DNA from: Margaritifera margaritifera
Lineage: Eukaryota > Mollusca > Bivalvia > Unionida > Margaritiferidae
Assembly: GCA_029931535.1 (NCBI GenBank)
Contig: JAQPZY010001628.1
Span: 3,548,501-3,612,500 of the forward strand
Direction: 5' to 3'
DNA length: 64,000 nt
Part shown: positions 12,390-24,239 of the stretch, in pieces
How positions within the stretch are numbered: position 1 is the first letter of the stretch
Layout: every line of letters begins with the position of its first letter
Program-made: the position numbers and the translations under genes
The notes under the pieces: model-generated
Told to the model about the DNA's origin: nothing
Seen by the model: the letters and a program-made list of their open reading frames with translations, nothing else
Databases searched by the model: none

Positions 12390-14420
12390 GCAATAAGCGT
12401 TATTTTCGAGACATTTTACTTGACACTGTTTACCACCTTTACAACTGGGAGTAATTGTCTGAAAATTATCTCGAGAAGAATCATTTATATCACAAAACAA
12501 ATAAAAACGTCAGATTTTAATTTTGTACCCACAGTCGATATCTTTTTAGGAAATTGCTTGAAGTCAATAAATATCGTAAAGAATGTCACGCCATGCACTA
12601 TTCTGCATTTGTAGCTTGACAGTACATTAAATCAAGGAAGGTAATCCATTATAATTATTCGACCGTGATGTTGTCATGAAGACTTCTTTTTTATCTTAGT
12701 GCACGAAAACAAAATCTTGGTATATTTCCTCCATCCATTACAATCTGCACAGCAGATTATGCCACGAACGGGGTTGGTCGCAAAAAGAACGAAACCTTTA
12801 AGGATATTGCACGCGATTACTAATTGATGATGACACGTCCACACCCGCCACAGCTTGATCGTCCATAATCAAACTCAATTTACAAATGATGATATCGTTA
12901 GCAATCACACTGTGTTCCAACAACAATTAACATGCTGGCAAGGATGCAAATATGCAAAGAAAGCGTTTGTTGAATCTTCAATAAGTATTTTATCAATTAA
13001 CCAAAGTGCAAAGCGAAAAATGGCTGATGTTCACTATATTTTTTTTATATTGCTTCAAAAGGGCTTATCAAGCTTAATGTAATCCACCTGGTTTATACAA
13101 ACCTTCTACATACAATAAGAATTCCACAGTCTCCCCTGCTACGCCGAGACATATTCCAGATACCCAGGAAAGTCATTGGAGCATGAAAAGTAGGTATCTG
13201 TGACCTTTTTTGCCTGTGATGAGCAGTAATTTCCATCATAAATACACAGATCAAGTTTCATAACTGTACATGTAACAGTGTCGGAGAAACTGATCTAAAT
13301 ATAAAACATCAACGCTGACGCCTACGCCTACAAGAATGACAATGCCGTCGTAAATAAAATAAAAAAAATACTTATATGATGTGAGACAAGACAAAATGTG
13401 TTTAAACTGGGAATAAGATTTGAGCCAGTCGATGGAACGTTTTGGACGTAAAATATTAGCCCTTGGGCCAGTAGGATGTATATGTTTGAGAAAATCATTA
13501 AAGAATTAAAGGGCATGTTTGCGTATTTCAACTGAATTTTGGCATTAAAAATCGATATGAAACAATCTACATTTTAATATATTATATAAAGTTACGAGCT
13601 TTGTGTTAATACACAATTGTATAGTGAACTGTAGTAAAGTTCTAGTGTGAGGAAGATGTGACAAATTTAACCTTTCAATGTAACTTTCGGCGCATGCGTG
13701 AGGGCTTCGGGCGTAATCGTAAAGAAATAAAAACCCCAGCTCGTCTATTTTATTACTTGCAACCAAAAGCGCATGAACAGATTTTTTAACCTGGAAGAGA
13801 CTTAGTTATGATAAATATTGAACCACAGGTGTACAAAACACAATGTTCATTGATGTTCATTCTCCTATCTAGAATAGAAGACAATATACAGATCACCTGC
13901 AATATATAAGTAAATGCTCCACACTCAAGTTTTAAACACTGCACGTGCTGCATATCGGTCCGCTTCGTTTCTTTCTGATAACTCACTGCATCAACATTAA
14001 CATTCGTCTAAATACCAAAAAAGTGTTAACTACTTTTTCGGTCCGAAGGAGTAGACTTATAAACTTTCTCGATAACATATATTTTGCCCTGGCACACAGT
14101 ACAATTCTGTACTAACAGAAAGTTCATTTAAGGCTAATACGCTTTTGCATGAAACTTTCTATGTCAGAATTCATCTAAAACTCGTCAACAGACCCTTTAT
14201 TAGTTTATACTGCCTTGCATCTTAAGATCTCATAGGATAATGTTATATTTTGTGGGGCTACTAAAATTGTATGCTAAGTATTAATACTTTTGTTCGTATT
14301 CCTATCGCCCTGCCGTATATGTTAAAGTTTTAAATGTACACAAATATGTATTAACCTCTATTCATTTTTCATTCTTACTGCGTGCCAAAATAATTTCTTG
14401 TTCCTTAATGTCATTGGCTC

Positions 14421-14485
<65 letters not shown>

Positions 14486-14895
14486 TCATCATTGTATGAC
14501 TGTGTAAGACAGTTCACATGCTTATTTGCTTGATTTTGTATACAGCTTGATTGACGAGCAGGTGGTTGGATGTGTTCACCCGACATTTCTTAGATTACAT
14601 TCGCGAGTACAAAAAGAAATGTAAATATTTCTTTGGCCAAAATGTTCCGCTCATATTATTTGATGCGCCTCATTATCGCACTTTTACGTGATTGAGATAC
14701 TTTCAACATTATGTTACTTAAGATATACGTCGAGCGATTGCAATATAGGTGTCAAGATAATGAACAGAACTCTAGTTTTTCTTTTAGCAAATTCTCAATC
14801 CCTGACAACAAAAGAGGAAAGCAATTACTATGTTGTATTGGTATATCTTTACAAACAAACATATGACGAATTGCAGACATTAACGAAGCACCAGT
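12390..14895. repeat. right copy (B) of the ~2-kb tandem duplication
   Basis: Collinear with 10150-12050 on the same strand (anchor blocks are listed under copy A). It contains its own (TA)n tract at 14424-14481 and about 0.9 kb (13500-14500) without a clear match in A, where A has the 37-bp array instead. Confidence 0.8.
14424..14481. repeat. (TA)n microsatellite
   Basis: About 57 bases of TA inside copy B of the duplication. The isoleucine/tyrosine run in the minus-strand frame here is the translated repeat. Confidence 0.95.
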
Positions 14896-15103
14896 AGTTA
14901 AATTAATGTAGGTATCTCCGTGACATTAGCAATGTTAAAGGCAACACTCGAACAGTGCCACACGTCTTTTAAGAAAGCCAAGATTAATCAGTGTGAATAT
15001 TTTGAATATCTGATCATTCCGGGAGATAAATATTTAGAATTACGTAAAAGTGCTTGGCGTGAATTACATCAAAATGTGTGCATATGTATACAATATAAAA
15101 CCA

Positions 15104-15285
15104 CCCTAGACCAGGTGTCGGCAACCTATGGCACGCGTGCCAACTGTGGCACGCCAGACTCTTTGGAACATGCCAAGTCTTTTGAATATGTTTAACCTCA
15201 TGGCACGCAGCACTCTACACAACACTATACAACTGAGCGGACCTGGCACAGCAGTTCTAAAAGGTTTCCGATCACTGCCCTAGAC
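15104..15285. mobile_element. hAT-type MITE, 166 bp, with perfect 8-bp target duplication
   Basis: CCCTAGAC occurs at 15104-15111 and again at 15278-15285. The element between (15112-15277) starts CAGGTGTCGGCAACC and ends GGTTTCCGATCACTG, whose reverse complement CAGTGATCGGAAACC matches the start at most positions. An 8-bp duplication and CAG-beginning inverted ends are hallmarks of hAT elements. Internally it carries GGCACGCGTGCC-like sequence. It is too short to encode a transposase. Confidence 0.92.
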
Positions 15286-15289
15286 GGTT

Positions 15290-16900
15290 GAGTACTTTCT
15301 GCACGGTTTAACTGTCTTAAGTTATCACTACAACAATTGACCTATTGAACTCTTATTGCCAGTTATTGTAGTCCCAAAGAAATTCATTGTCTTTTCTCTG
15401 AATTTTCATGGAGATTTGATAACCAGTGAAGAAGAATGTTACTTACATTCAACAGAAAGCAGCATTCAATCCAAAACAGAAAATATAATGTTTATTGAGT
15501 TCAGCCTGTTCAGTTTTGTGTAGGATGATAAAGCAAACAAATGGATTCCATCGGTTCCACAAAGATTGCTTCCGCTACAAATTCCAGTATTTTTTTCCAA
15601 ATGCAACTAATATTACTAGGTAAATAATAAAAACACGAGGCCACTAGGAAAATGTAAAACAAATGATTCATTGATTAATTCAGATTACTGCTCTATCATG
15701 ATCTCGCTATTTACCTACTATGCACATCTTCTCCCAATATATGCGTGTGATCACAAGGCCACCTCTCTTACTACTGAAACACCATCAAATAACTTAGTAA
15801 TGCACACAAATAAGAATAAACGTTTTTTTGAAAAATCATTTAGGGTGAGGTCACTTCCTTAACTACTGAACATTTCAAAAGGTGGTCCACAACCTCTGAT
15901 ATTTTATTTCTGAAACACTGAAATGCTATTGAAATATAAATACCACATTAAAAGAGATAATACAATGCTATCATAATGGTATTTCAAAAGCACAGCACAA
16001 AATAATTTGAAATTCATTGAAGAACAATAATGATGGATCCAAGCTACATCGCGATCAACTCAACAGTATTCAAAGAGGTAACCAAGATTTTCAATGAATT
16101 GAACGTTTTGTCGGTATAAAAAAAATAACATAAATTTGTTTATAGGTTGGATGGGATTAAAGTGTGGTAAAAGTAAACTGTGATGCAAAACAACATTAAA
16201 AGAATGCAAATACTGATTTGCCTATTTCAAACATAAAAATATGTACTGCAATGTTTTAGGAAATATGAAGAGTGTACAGATTGCATTCAGTAATGAAAAC
16301 ATTGAGATAAGCAACATTAACTCCTAAGAGTGCAGTATGAAGAGGTATTAAATTACGTATTTTATGTGGATAAAACACAATTTTTTATTCGACTATATCT
16401 ATGGAAGAACTCGACGACCTAATCAACTTTACAAGGTCAATAGGCAACGATTAATACAAAAACAGAAATATAATTTGTAGAAAGCAAAGTTAGATTAAAA
16501 ACAGCACATGGTCACTCGTTGTATGAAGTATCTGATTTAGAATCAACCATTGGAATGGCAAAATTTGACATCGATCAAAAATCATTCATACGTTTGTAAA
16601 ACAATTTTAAAATTTTGTAAATGCTATAAAAAAAACCCCCCAAAAACCCCAAAACAAACAAATTGCAGATGAATGTTCTGCTGGCTTGTTGATCACAATT
16701 TGTCTTTTCTGAAGTACTCTCTGGATATCTTTATACCACTTTAAATTTCTGAGATACAGCAGTATTTATGCACATATAACACGATCCCGAACATTAATCA
16801 TTTGTGGAATCAAATTAAACGTTACCAAAATAATAAAAAATATGCTAAATTCAGGGAAATGATAAACTGAACAATCTACATATACATCGCACAAGCAAGC
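15290..16900. other. no gene recognised
   Basis: AT-rich DNA with several A runs (a mixed A/C run lies at 16628-16655). No frame here has a recognisable motif. Confidence 0.5.
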
Positions 16901-16915
16901 GACAAAAGGATTTTG

Positions 16916-17060
16916 CCACAGAAGGGCCGTACTACTCACGTGGATGAACAGTGGCAAACAGACACTATTGTCATGTAAATGTATCAAACATACAACGATG
17001 AATATAAATACATCTTCACATTGATAAATTTATTTTCAAAATATGCAAGTCTTAAGAGCG
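16916..17060 (+). pseudogene. DDE integrase core fragment (Polinton/retroelement type), broken
   Basis: The plus frame reads HVDEQWQTDTIVM, a TAA stop at 16976-16978, then YNDEYKYIFTLINLFSKYA. This matches the start of the retroviral-type integrase core: the first catalytic Asp is the D of QTD, and the SKYA block follows the second strand. The family's usual Asp before the FSKYA block is Asn here. Similarity fades after about 17060. Only about 45 codons remain, with an internal stop and loss of a conserved residue. A Polinton/Maverick or a Gypsy/BEL source both fit; I cannot tell which. Confidence 0.6.
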
Positions 17061-18650
17061 TTGAAGAACGGTACACCTCGTTGGCAGAGCCAAAAAGGAG
17101 ATCAGCGAAGACGAGTTTATTTTCATCGTCAATGAATACAACGACAGAGAGACGAAAACAAAATAAGGAAAAAAATGAAGGAATAAAATTGGAAAGAAAC
17201 ACCGCTAGATAAACGGATACATCACAATGAAGAGAGCTATATTACAATATATTCACTACTTGAAAACGAAATATATTTTGACAATACAAATAAGAATAGA
17301 AATATAAGACTATCCATATCGTTGCAAAAAGGAGATTCTGTTTTTGTGTATTACAGCATTTTCGATGAACTCAAAAATAATCTATTCTACTACATAAATT
17401 GACAAGAATGAAACGAGGGATGTATAATTCCCGATGTAATGTACACGAAAAGAGTGAAAACGGAAATGACTGCAAATGGTGACAAGGGAGAAAGTATTGA
17501 TGCTGAATGTTTGAAACACAACTCAAAAGTTAGAATCACTCTGAGTAATAATTACACAGCATACAGAACCAACTAAAATGCTAAATTATGGGGATTCAAA
17601 GGCATATAACTACACAGTGTTAAGTTACGAGGATTCAAATGCATATAACTACACAAATGTCTACCGTATATGTTACAATTTACGGAGTATTTAAAAAAAA
17701 AATATGTATACATTTTCCTGCACCAAATCACTATAATTGTTATTAGTCATGCTGGCTTAAGTCTTTACCAATTAACAAGGTGTTTCACGAAGAATGTGTT
17801 TGTTACAATGTTTAGGGCAATTACAGCCAATTGCAGAGGGGTAAAATTAACAGACTGAGAGTAAGTATAAAAAATGAAGATGGAAATGTAAAAGATTTTC
17901 ATGGTATGCCTGTAACGTGTATTTTCCAAGTTAAGTTAATAAAGTAGGTCCATAATATTTGGGAAAAAAACCCACTTCACGCTCCATGTTTAGCAGACCT
18001 TCCATATCTCTATCAACCCAACAGTCTCTCCATTACTACATCTCCTCCTAAATCGCTTGATGGAAATTCCCGCAATCCAGTCTTTTTTGTGACTATCTGG
18101 AGCTGGAGGTGGTCGGGAATTTTTAGCTCCCGCCCTTGGGGTCACTCGGAGAGGTTTAAGGGTTAAATATACACAAATGTCACTTGCAAGAACATTTTTA
18201 CATATTTTCTGGCCAAGTTTCATATATGCAGTCATGGCAAGAAGATGCACCATATATGTGACGGATTTTCCAGTATGACCATGTAGGGTAGGCCTGAGTG
18301 CATGGGTGGGTGGAGATGGCTAGGTTTGGAATATGCAGTAAAAAGCGTGAGGAATTCCATAAATATCACATTTGCAAACTTCCTTGAGACACGAGTGTTT
18401 TTCGTTTGACTTGAGTGTTTATTTCTCTATGTACAATTTACTAACAGCTTATATGATGAAAGAATATAACAACAAAACCACAATCAAAGATTAACACGAC
18501 CAGTTACAGTATTTCACATTACGTATTAGATCTATGAATTGGTTTGTTGGTATTGACATACATGTAGCTAGGACCACTAATGTAAAATAACACATCAGTT
18601 TCAATTTAGATATTTCATACCTTAAGATTCACTTCTTGACTTTATATAAC
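17061..18650. other. no gene recognised
   Basis: AT-rich DNA. A short tandem echo (TAACTACACAGTGTTAAGTT-like, near 17590-17660) is visible. The 17990-18253 minus frame, with an RPPPAPDS segment, has no family I recognise. Confidence 0.45.
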
Positions 18651-18930
18651 TTAGAGTACGAATTAAAAATTATCTAACCTGTATGATAATATTATTTATT
18701 TGTATTTAAAAATGATGTTAATGTTATCAAGTAATCTCCTATAGGATCCAGGGATAGTAAATTCCACTCTGTTTGGTGTATATTTGTAATTACCTTGATT
18801 TCTGTTGTAGGGATCCAGATGAGCTGTATACTTTAGATGAGAATTAATTACTGGTTCGACATGCAGGTATGTCTGCTACTAACGAATGCCTATGCCACCG
18901 ACTCTTTAGTATCATTTTTTGGTGATGTGT

Positions 18931-19018
18931 GCATGGTCGAAATGGTATAGGGATTGGTGCTTACAGGAAAGGCGATGGGTGCCGTAACCCGCGGATCCGG
19001 GTTCGAGTCTCTGTAGAG
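18931..19018 (+). other. tRNA-derived promoter segment (A and B boxes) of repeat unit 1
   Basis: The A-box-like TGGTCGAAATGG is followed about 55 bases later by the B-box match GGGTTCGAGTCTC. No 7-bp acceptor stem can be drawn and the T stem is imperfect, so this is a SINE head, not a working tRNA gene. Confidence 0.7.
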
Positions 19019-19313
19019 TACGAATTAAAAATTCTCTAACCTGTATGATAATATTATTTATTCGTATTTAAAAATTATGTTAATGTTATCAGGCATTCTC
19101 CTGTAGAATCCAGGGATGGCACTTTCCGCTCTGTTTCGGTGCATATTTGTAATTGTCTATAATAACTTGTATATACCTTGATTTCTGTATTAGGAATACA
19201 GATGGTGTGTGTACTTGAGATGAGAATTAATTACTTGGTCGACATGTGCGTATGTCTGCTACGCATGAATGACTATACCGCCGACTCATTAGCATCATTT
19301 TTTGGTCATGTAT

Positions 19314-19402
19314 GCATGGTCGAGACGGTGTAGGGGGTTGGTGCTTACAGGTTAGGCGATGGGTGACGTAACCCGCGGATCCGGGTTCGAGTCTCCGTAG
19401 AG
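19314..19402 (+). other. tRNA-derived promoter segment (A and B boxes) of repeat unit 2
   Basis: A-box-like TGGTCGAGACGG and B box GGGTTCGAGTCTC, with GGTTAGGCGATGGGTGACG between. The GTTAGGCGATG motif recurs in tRNA-like segments at 29600, 37750 (minus) and 38180. As in unit 1, the flanks do not pair as an acceptor stem. Confidence 0.7.
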
Positions 19403-19430
19403 TACGAATTAAAATACTCTAACCTGTTTG

Positions 19431-20121
19431 ATAATATATCAGTTCATTTCAAATGTATTTATACAAACACAAGTTTCATGGAAAAATAAACCAAAAGAAT
19501 AGATTCAGAAATTACTATCCGCTTCTCAATTCAGCTTATAAATTGTAGTTTTTAGTTTAAATTAAATTATTCCTTATAATAAAAAGAAAGTTCATACAAA
19601 TTGTTCTTCAATTTGTATGCTGCATCACAGCAAAAATATATGTGACTTTAGGGTTGTAAAACATTTTAGCACATGTTTCAGTAAGACGTTATGTGTCAGG
19701 TTATGGAGAGTTTGACGGATGTTTCATCATAATCACAAATTTAGGTAATATCGCATTCTCAAGGTATTCTACAAATTGTTGAGTGATAGCGGTTGTAGCA
19801 GAAATATTTCATATGTTACATAGAAAGAATGAACAAAATGATCTGAGTCACTGTTGGGACAATAAGTGATTATGTAACACATCAACATTACCAGAACAAT
19901 ACATGAAACTTAAACCACCACAAGGAGTAGTGGTACAAACAAACTTTGGAGTGGAGTGAACCCTAGGTGAGTTATTTTTCTCTGTCGCTGCCTTTACCAG
20001 AAAGAATTTTAATATAATTTTTGGATATGGAGTGCTAAAAAAATACTGACATAATAGCATATAAAATTGCTTCAGCAACATTGCTACCTTTCGTTTCATG
20101 TGATTATATTGTGCTCATTTG
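19431..20121. other. no gene recognised
   Basis: AT-rich sequence without a supported feature. The 19848-20099 minus frame shows nothing I know. Confidence 0.45.
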
Positions 20122-20331
20122 CCGTTTATACTCGCGTTTAAATCGAATCCAACTGCAAACAACATAGACCCTGATCGCATAATGCGCCAGCAGTTCAGGG
20201 TCTATGTTGTTTGTTCTACTGATTACTCCTAACAAACTGCATAGACCCAGATCTACGGGCGCATTATGCGACTAAAGATCTGAGTCTGTGCAGTTTGCAG
20301 TTGGACTCTACTTCTAAGCGAGTATAGACAG
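20122..20331. mobile_element. fold-back MITE with two internal hairpins (copy 1)
   Basis: Outer imperfect inverted repeats begin CCGTTTATACTCGC on the left; the right end reads as CTGTCTATACTCGC on the other strand. Both continue to ATCCAACTGCAAAC/GTCCAACTGCAAAC. Inside are two stem-loops. Arms 20156-20174 and 20195-20213 are a perfect 19-bp match. Arms 20234-20254 and 20276-20296 match over 21 positions with two G-U-type differences. Both loops contain the palindrome-like GCATAATGCG/GCATTATGCG. The right flank is TA and the left TG, so a TA target (Tc1/mariner type) is likely. No coding capacity. Confidence 0.88.
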
Positions 20332-20454
20332 TATTCCTGTAAGCTCGTTTATATAGAGCATTGTTTTCGTTTCTGTAAATCCACCTGCATACAAGCACAC
20401 GGACCTACTTGCATTTCAAACGACCTACATGCAAACGTTTTATAAATTGCAGAA

Positions 20455-21545
20455 ATTACTTATAATGATAAACTATGAATTATCCCTTATAATGGTATAT
20501 TATGAATTATCACTTATTATGGTATAATATGAATTATCACTTATAATATTATACTACGAATTATCACTTATAATGGTATAACATGAATTATCACTTATAA
20601 TGATAAACTATGAATTATCCCTTATAATGGTATACTATGAATTATCACTTATAATGGAATAATATGAATTATCACTTATTATGGTATAATATGAATTATC
20701 ACTTATTATGGTATAATATGAATTATCCCTTATAATGGTATACTATGAATTATCACTTATAATGGAATAATATGAATTATCACTTATTATGGTATAATAT
20801 GAATTATCACTTATAATGGTATACTATGAATTATCACTTATAATGGTATAATATGAATTATCACTTATAATTGTATACTATGAATTATCACCTACAATTG
20901 TATACTATGAATTATCCCTTATAATGGTATACTATGAATTATCACTTATTATGGTATAATATGAATTATCACTTATAATTGTATACTATGAATTATCACC
21001 TATAATTGTATACTATGAATTATCACTTATTATGGTATAATATGAATTATCACTTATAATGGAATAATATGAATTATCACTTATTATGGTATAATATGAA
21101 TTATCACTTATAATGGTATACTATGAATTATAACTTATAATGGTATACTATGAATTATCACTTATAATTGTATACTATGAATTATCACTTATTATGGTAT
21201 AATATGAATTATCACTTATTATGGTATAATATGAATTAACACTTATAATGGAATAATATGAATTATCACTTATAATGGTATACTATGAATTATAACTTAT
21301 AATGGTATAATATGAATTATCACTTATTATGGTTTAATATGAATTATCACTTATAATGGTATAATATGAATTATCACTTATTATGGAATAATATGAATTA
21401 TCACTTATTATGGTATACTATGAATTATCACTTATTATGGTATAATATGAATTATCACTTATTATGGTATACTATGAATTATCACTTATAATGGAATAAT
21501 ATGAATTATCACTTATAATGGTATACTATGAATTATCGCTTATTT
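20455..21545. repeat. 27-bp satellite, about 40 copies
   Basis: The 27-base unit is of the form TATGAATTATCACTTATAAT then GGTATAC. Several monomer variants alternate (TATTATGGTATAATA, TATAATGGAATAATA, TATAATTGTATACTA), suggesting local higher-order groups. Nearly all A/T with a fixed CAC and GG. Confidence 0.95.
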
Positions 21546-21815
21546 ATAAATTTAGTATCGTGCACATGATTACCATAACCACCTTAATATTTTCAAATGT
21601 GGAATACCGGCACTCTGTGTTGTAGCCAAATCCAACTGTCAGGTTTCTATCGCACAACCACTATCAGCTGTTCTATAAGGAAATAACTTGACGATCATAT
21701 GTTTAAACACTAAACTTCTTACTGTTGTAACTTTACATTAACATTGGATTGCTGATGCATTAACTAGTTTCTAATTCTTCATGATTTCTAAAATGGATAC
21801 TCCTTTATTTACAAA

Positions 21816-21818
<3 letters not shown>

Positions 21819-21890
<72 letters not shown>
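21819..21890. repeat. (TA)n microsatellite
   Basis: About 72 bases of uninterrupted TA. Confidence 0.97.
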
Positions 21891-21892
<2 letters not shown>

Positions 21893-22159
21893 CCCAGGAA
21901 TATAGAGAGAATCGAAATACTTCTTGTTTTAGTTTCATTTTAAATTTGCTGAACCACTTGTTAACATTGATACAGATTTGTTTGCAGCATCCAAATATTT
22001 TTTCAATCGAAATTCCTCAGCACAATCCTGATTGTTTGTCCATTTGTCTCAATAGTCCCATATAGAATTTCTTAGTAAGACTTTAATGTATAAGATAAAA
22101 TGTTTTCTTAAAAGAATTACTGTTCAATATTCTTTCAGCCGATATTATCAGCCAATTTT

Positions 22160-22300
22160 ATGGACAAAACGTAGGACTTCAGTAAATTGGACAAACTGTA
22201 GGACTTCAGTAAAATGGACAAGCCGTAGGACTTCAATAAAATGGACAAACCGTAGGACTTCAGTAAAATGGACAAACCGTAGGACTTCAGTAAAAATATC
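22160..22300. repeat. 27-bp minisatellite, five copies, open in frame
   Basis: GTAGGACTTCAGTAAAATGG plus ACAAACC recurs five times at a 27-base period. Because 27 is a multiple of three, the plus frame 22086-22355 reads a nine-residue repeat (RRTSVKWTN) and the minus frame also stays open. No other sign of coding. Confidence 0.9.
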
Positions 22301-22433
22301 AGGAAATATTACTGGTAATATGACCTTCTTCTTTCTTGGCAATATGTTGGAGTAATGTTGTTTTAGCATAACTGTGGAAAAATTAACATTATGCATGTCC
22401 CTTCTTTGCTATGTCTACCAAGTGTTGTAGACA

Positions 22434-22436
<3 letters not shown>

Positions 22437-22508
<72 letters not shown>
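22437..22508. repeat. (TA)n microsatellite
   Basis: About 72 bases of TA, followed by shorter TA-rich stretches to about 22530. Confidence 0.96.
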
Positions 22509-22509
<1 letters not shown>

Positions 22510-22513
<4 letters not shown>

Positions 22514-23390
22514 TATATATAATATTAAATTTACTTTTTTATTTATATAGTTATATAGTTTAAGCATGACGTATTGCTATAAAATAATATAAAATGTAAT
22601 TTGAAATAGATTGGAACAAGTTCCCAAGAACTTACAAGTTACTCATGACTATCTTATATAGGTCCATGGTGAGTAGAATATAATAACACAATAAGTAGGA
22701 AATAAAAATCAGAAAAGATAGAGCATGTGAAGGAGAATGAACAAAGGGAAGGAGAAATGGTGGTGGCAGGACAAGTTTTGGATGAGATCGAAATTGTGTA
22801 TGCATTTGTATTCTTCCATACATAAAAAAGTAGTCAAGTTTTACACATGACAATATCTTTATTGTTTGGCAAATATCAACCGACAACAGAGTTATAATAT
22901 TCTCCAAGCGAATCAAGCAAGTACTTGTGTAACATATATCAATATGTACCAGTAGATCATCATCATTTTCATCATCATTTTCATCATCATCATCATCATA
23001 ATCAGCAACATACATAACAAGAATTCAAATATAAATGTATCTTTCTTTCGAAAACCAACGACAGGAAAATTACAGTATACACATATTAAAGTACATATAC
23101 ATGCATTATTTAAGAAAAATTAAATGTTTACATCAATGTATTTTTCGTTTATCTGAATATAAATATTTTGACATACACAAATACATACATACATACATAC
23201 ATACATACGTACATACATACATACATACATACATACATACATACTGCAACTGAAACATTTTCCTTCACCCATAAAAGTGTATGTAAATCAATAAAGTAGG
23301 CCCATGACGGTTTTTGAAGTATGAACATGGTAGCTGGATACTATCGTGACAAAATAGACAGGTCCGTTATTAGGGAGAATGATCAACTTT
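22510..23390. other. simple-repeat-rich stretch without a recognised gene
   Basis: Holds an (ATC)n tract at about 22957-23003, which creates the aspartate run in the 127-codon minus frame 22632-23015, and a (CATA)n tract at 23183-23247. Neither frame shows an independent motif. Confidence 0.7.
23183..23247. repeat. (CATA)n microsatellite
   Basis: About 15 CATA units with one CGTA interruption. Confidence 0.95.
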
Positions 23391-24239
23391 TAGTTTAAAG
23401 GTTCAAATAGATGATTCATTCCAAGTAGATTGTAGATTGATCCAAAATTGTTCCACTTACTTGTGGTAGAGGAAATACAAGAATTTTGATACAAGGCGGT
23501 TCTGCTCCGAAAGGAAACAAAACCACGATTATGCCTTAGTAGTATATAGTGTCTCTGACAGTGGTGTGGTAACTGATGTGAGAGATATGTGGGTACTATC
23601 TTACTGATGATTTTGGAAAACATACAGACTTTTCAGGCTAATTGCCTTTCAGCTAATGTCATCCAAACGGTTTTTTAAAGAAATAAATTTTACTGGAAAA
23701 TGTAGGTAAGCTAAAATTAACCGAGCAGCTCGTAATTGAATTTGTTTTTTAAAAAATCATTCACATTCAACTTGATTGCATAATGATTAGACCTCAGATA
23801 CGTACTAAAGCATTGGTCTGATCAAAGTTAGATATAATTTGTTTAAAGTTCATTTTTATAGAATATATTGACAGTTTTTTCAGGTTCCTAAATGTGTGTG
23901 ATTTCACAAAATTAGGTTTTTCATGGAAAAATTCTACACTTTGGAAAATATTAAGCGGGTTTCTTTTACTAAAAAGTATACAATCATTACGAGATCGATT
24001 AAATTTAAAGAGCCATTTATTTCCGCAGTCTTTAATCTTTATCGATGTGATCGTTTAGTACATTTTTGATCATGAGAGGATCAGGGTAAGAAAATTGGAA
24101 AGATGAGCCATCAGCAAACATTCTTTTTAGTGATTTAAGCTTGTCAACAATGTCATTTATATACCAGATGTATTTGAAAAGCTTTGAAAATTTTGTTATA
24201 ACAGTTTTGTTTCTTTGAACCTGTCAATAAATTTAATGC
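23390..24239 (-). pseudogene. non-LTR retrotransposon RT, 3' part (downstream of a mariner insertion)
   Basis: Read on the minus strand just inside the mariner edge are YINDIVDKLKSLKRMFADG (the RT box is normally FADD, here FADG), then KWLFKFNRSRNDCILFSKR. Later comes the C-terminal pattern KIVPTYLSHQLP, FRSRTALYQNS and WNNFG typical of LINE ends. Several frameshifts and stops break it, so it is inactive. Its upstream half is at 25491-25625. The clade (Jockey, CR1 or other) is not resolved. Confidence 0.82.

Larger units (their letters stand above)
18652..19430. repeat. tandem tRNA-headed SINE-like units (two copies plus a partial third)
   Basis: TAGAGTACGAATTAAAA starts at 18652, 19014 and 19398, so units of 362 and 384 bases sit head to tail. 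Each full unit has an AT-rich body (ACCTGTATGATAATATTATT), a middle part with GGATCCAGGGAT, and at its right end a tRNA-like promoter segment. The third copy fades after about 19430. No flanking target duplication was found. Confidence 0.85.

Noticed and set aside
17990..18253. 87-codon minus-strand frame
   Set aside because: No start context, domain or repeat support; left as unassigned.
18931..19402. Two tRNA genes
   Set aside because: A and B boxes are present but acceptor stems cannot form and the T stems are imperfect; they belong to repeat units.
22632..23015. 127-codon acidic protein on the minus strand
   Set aside because: The aspartate run is a translated (ATC)n tract and the rest shows no motif.
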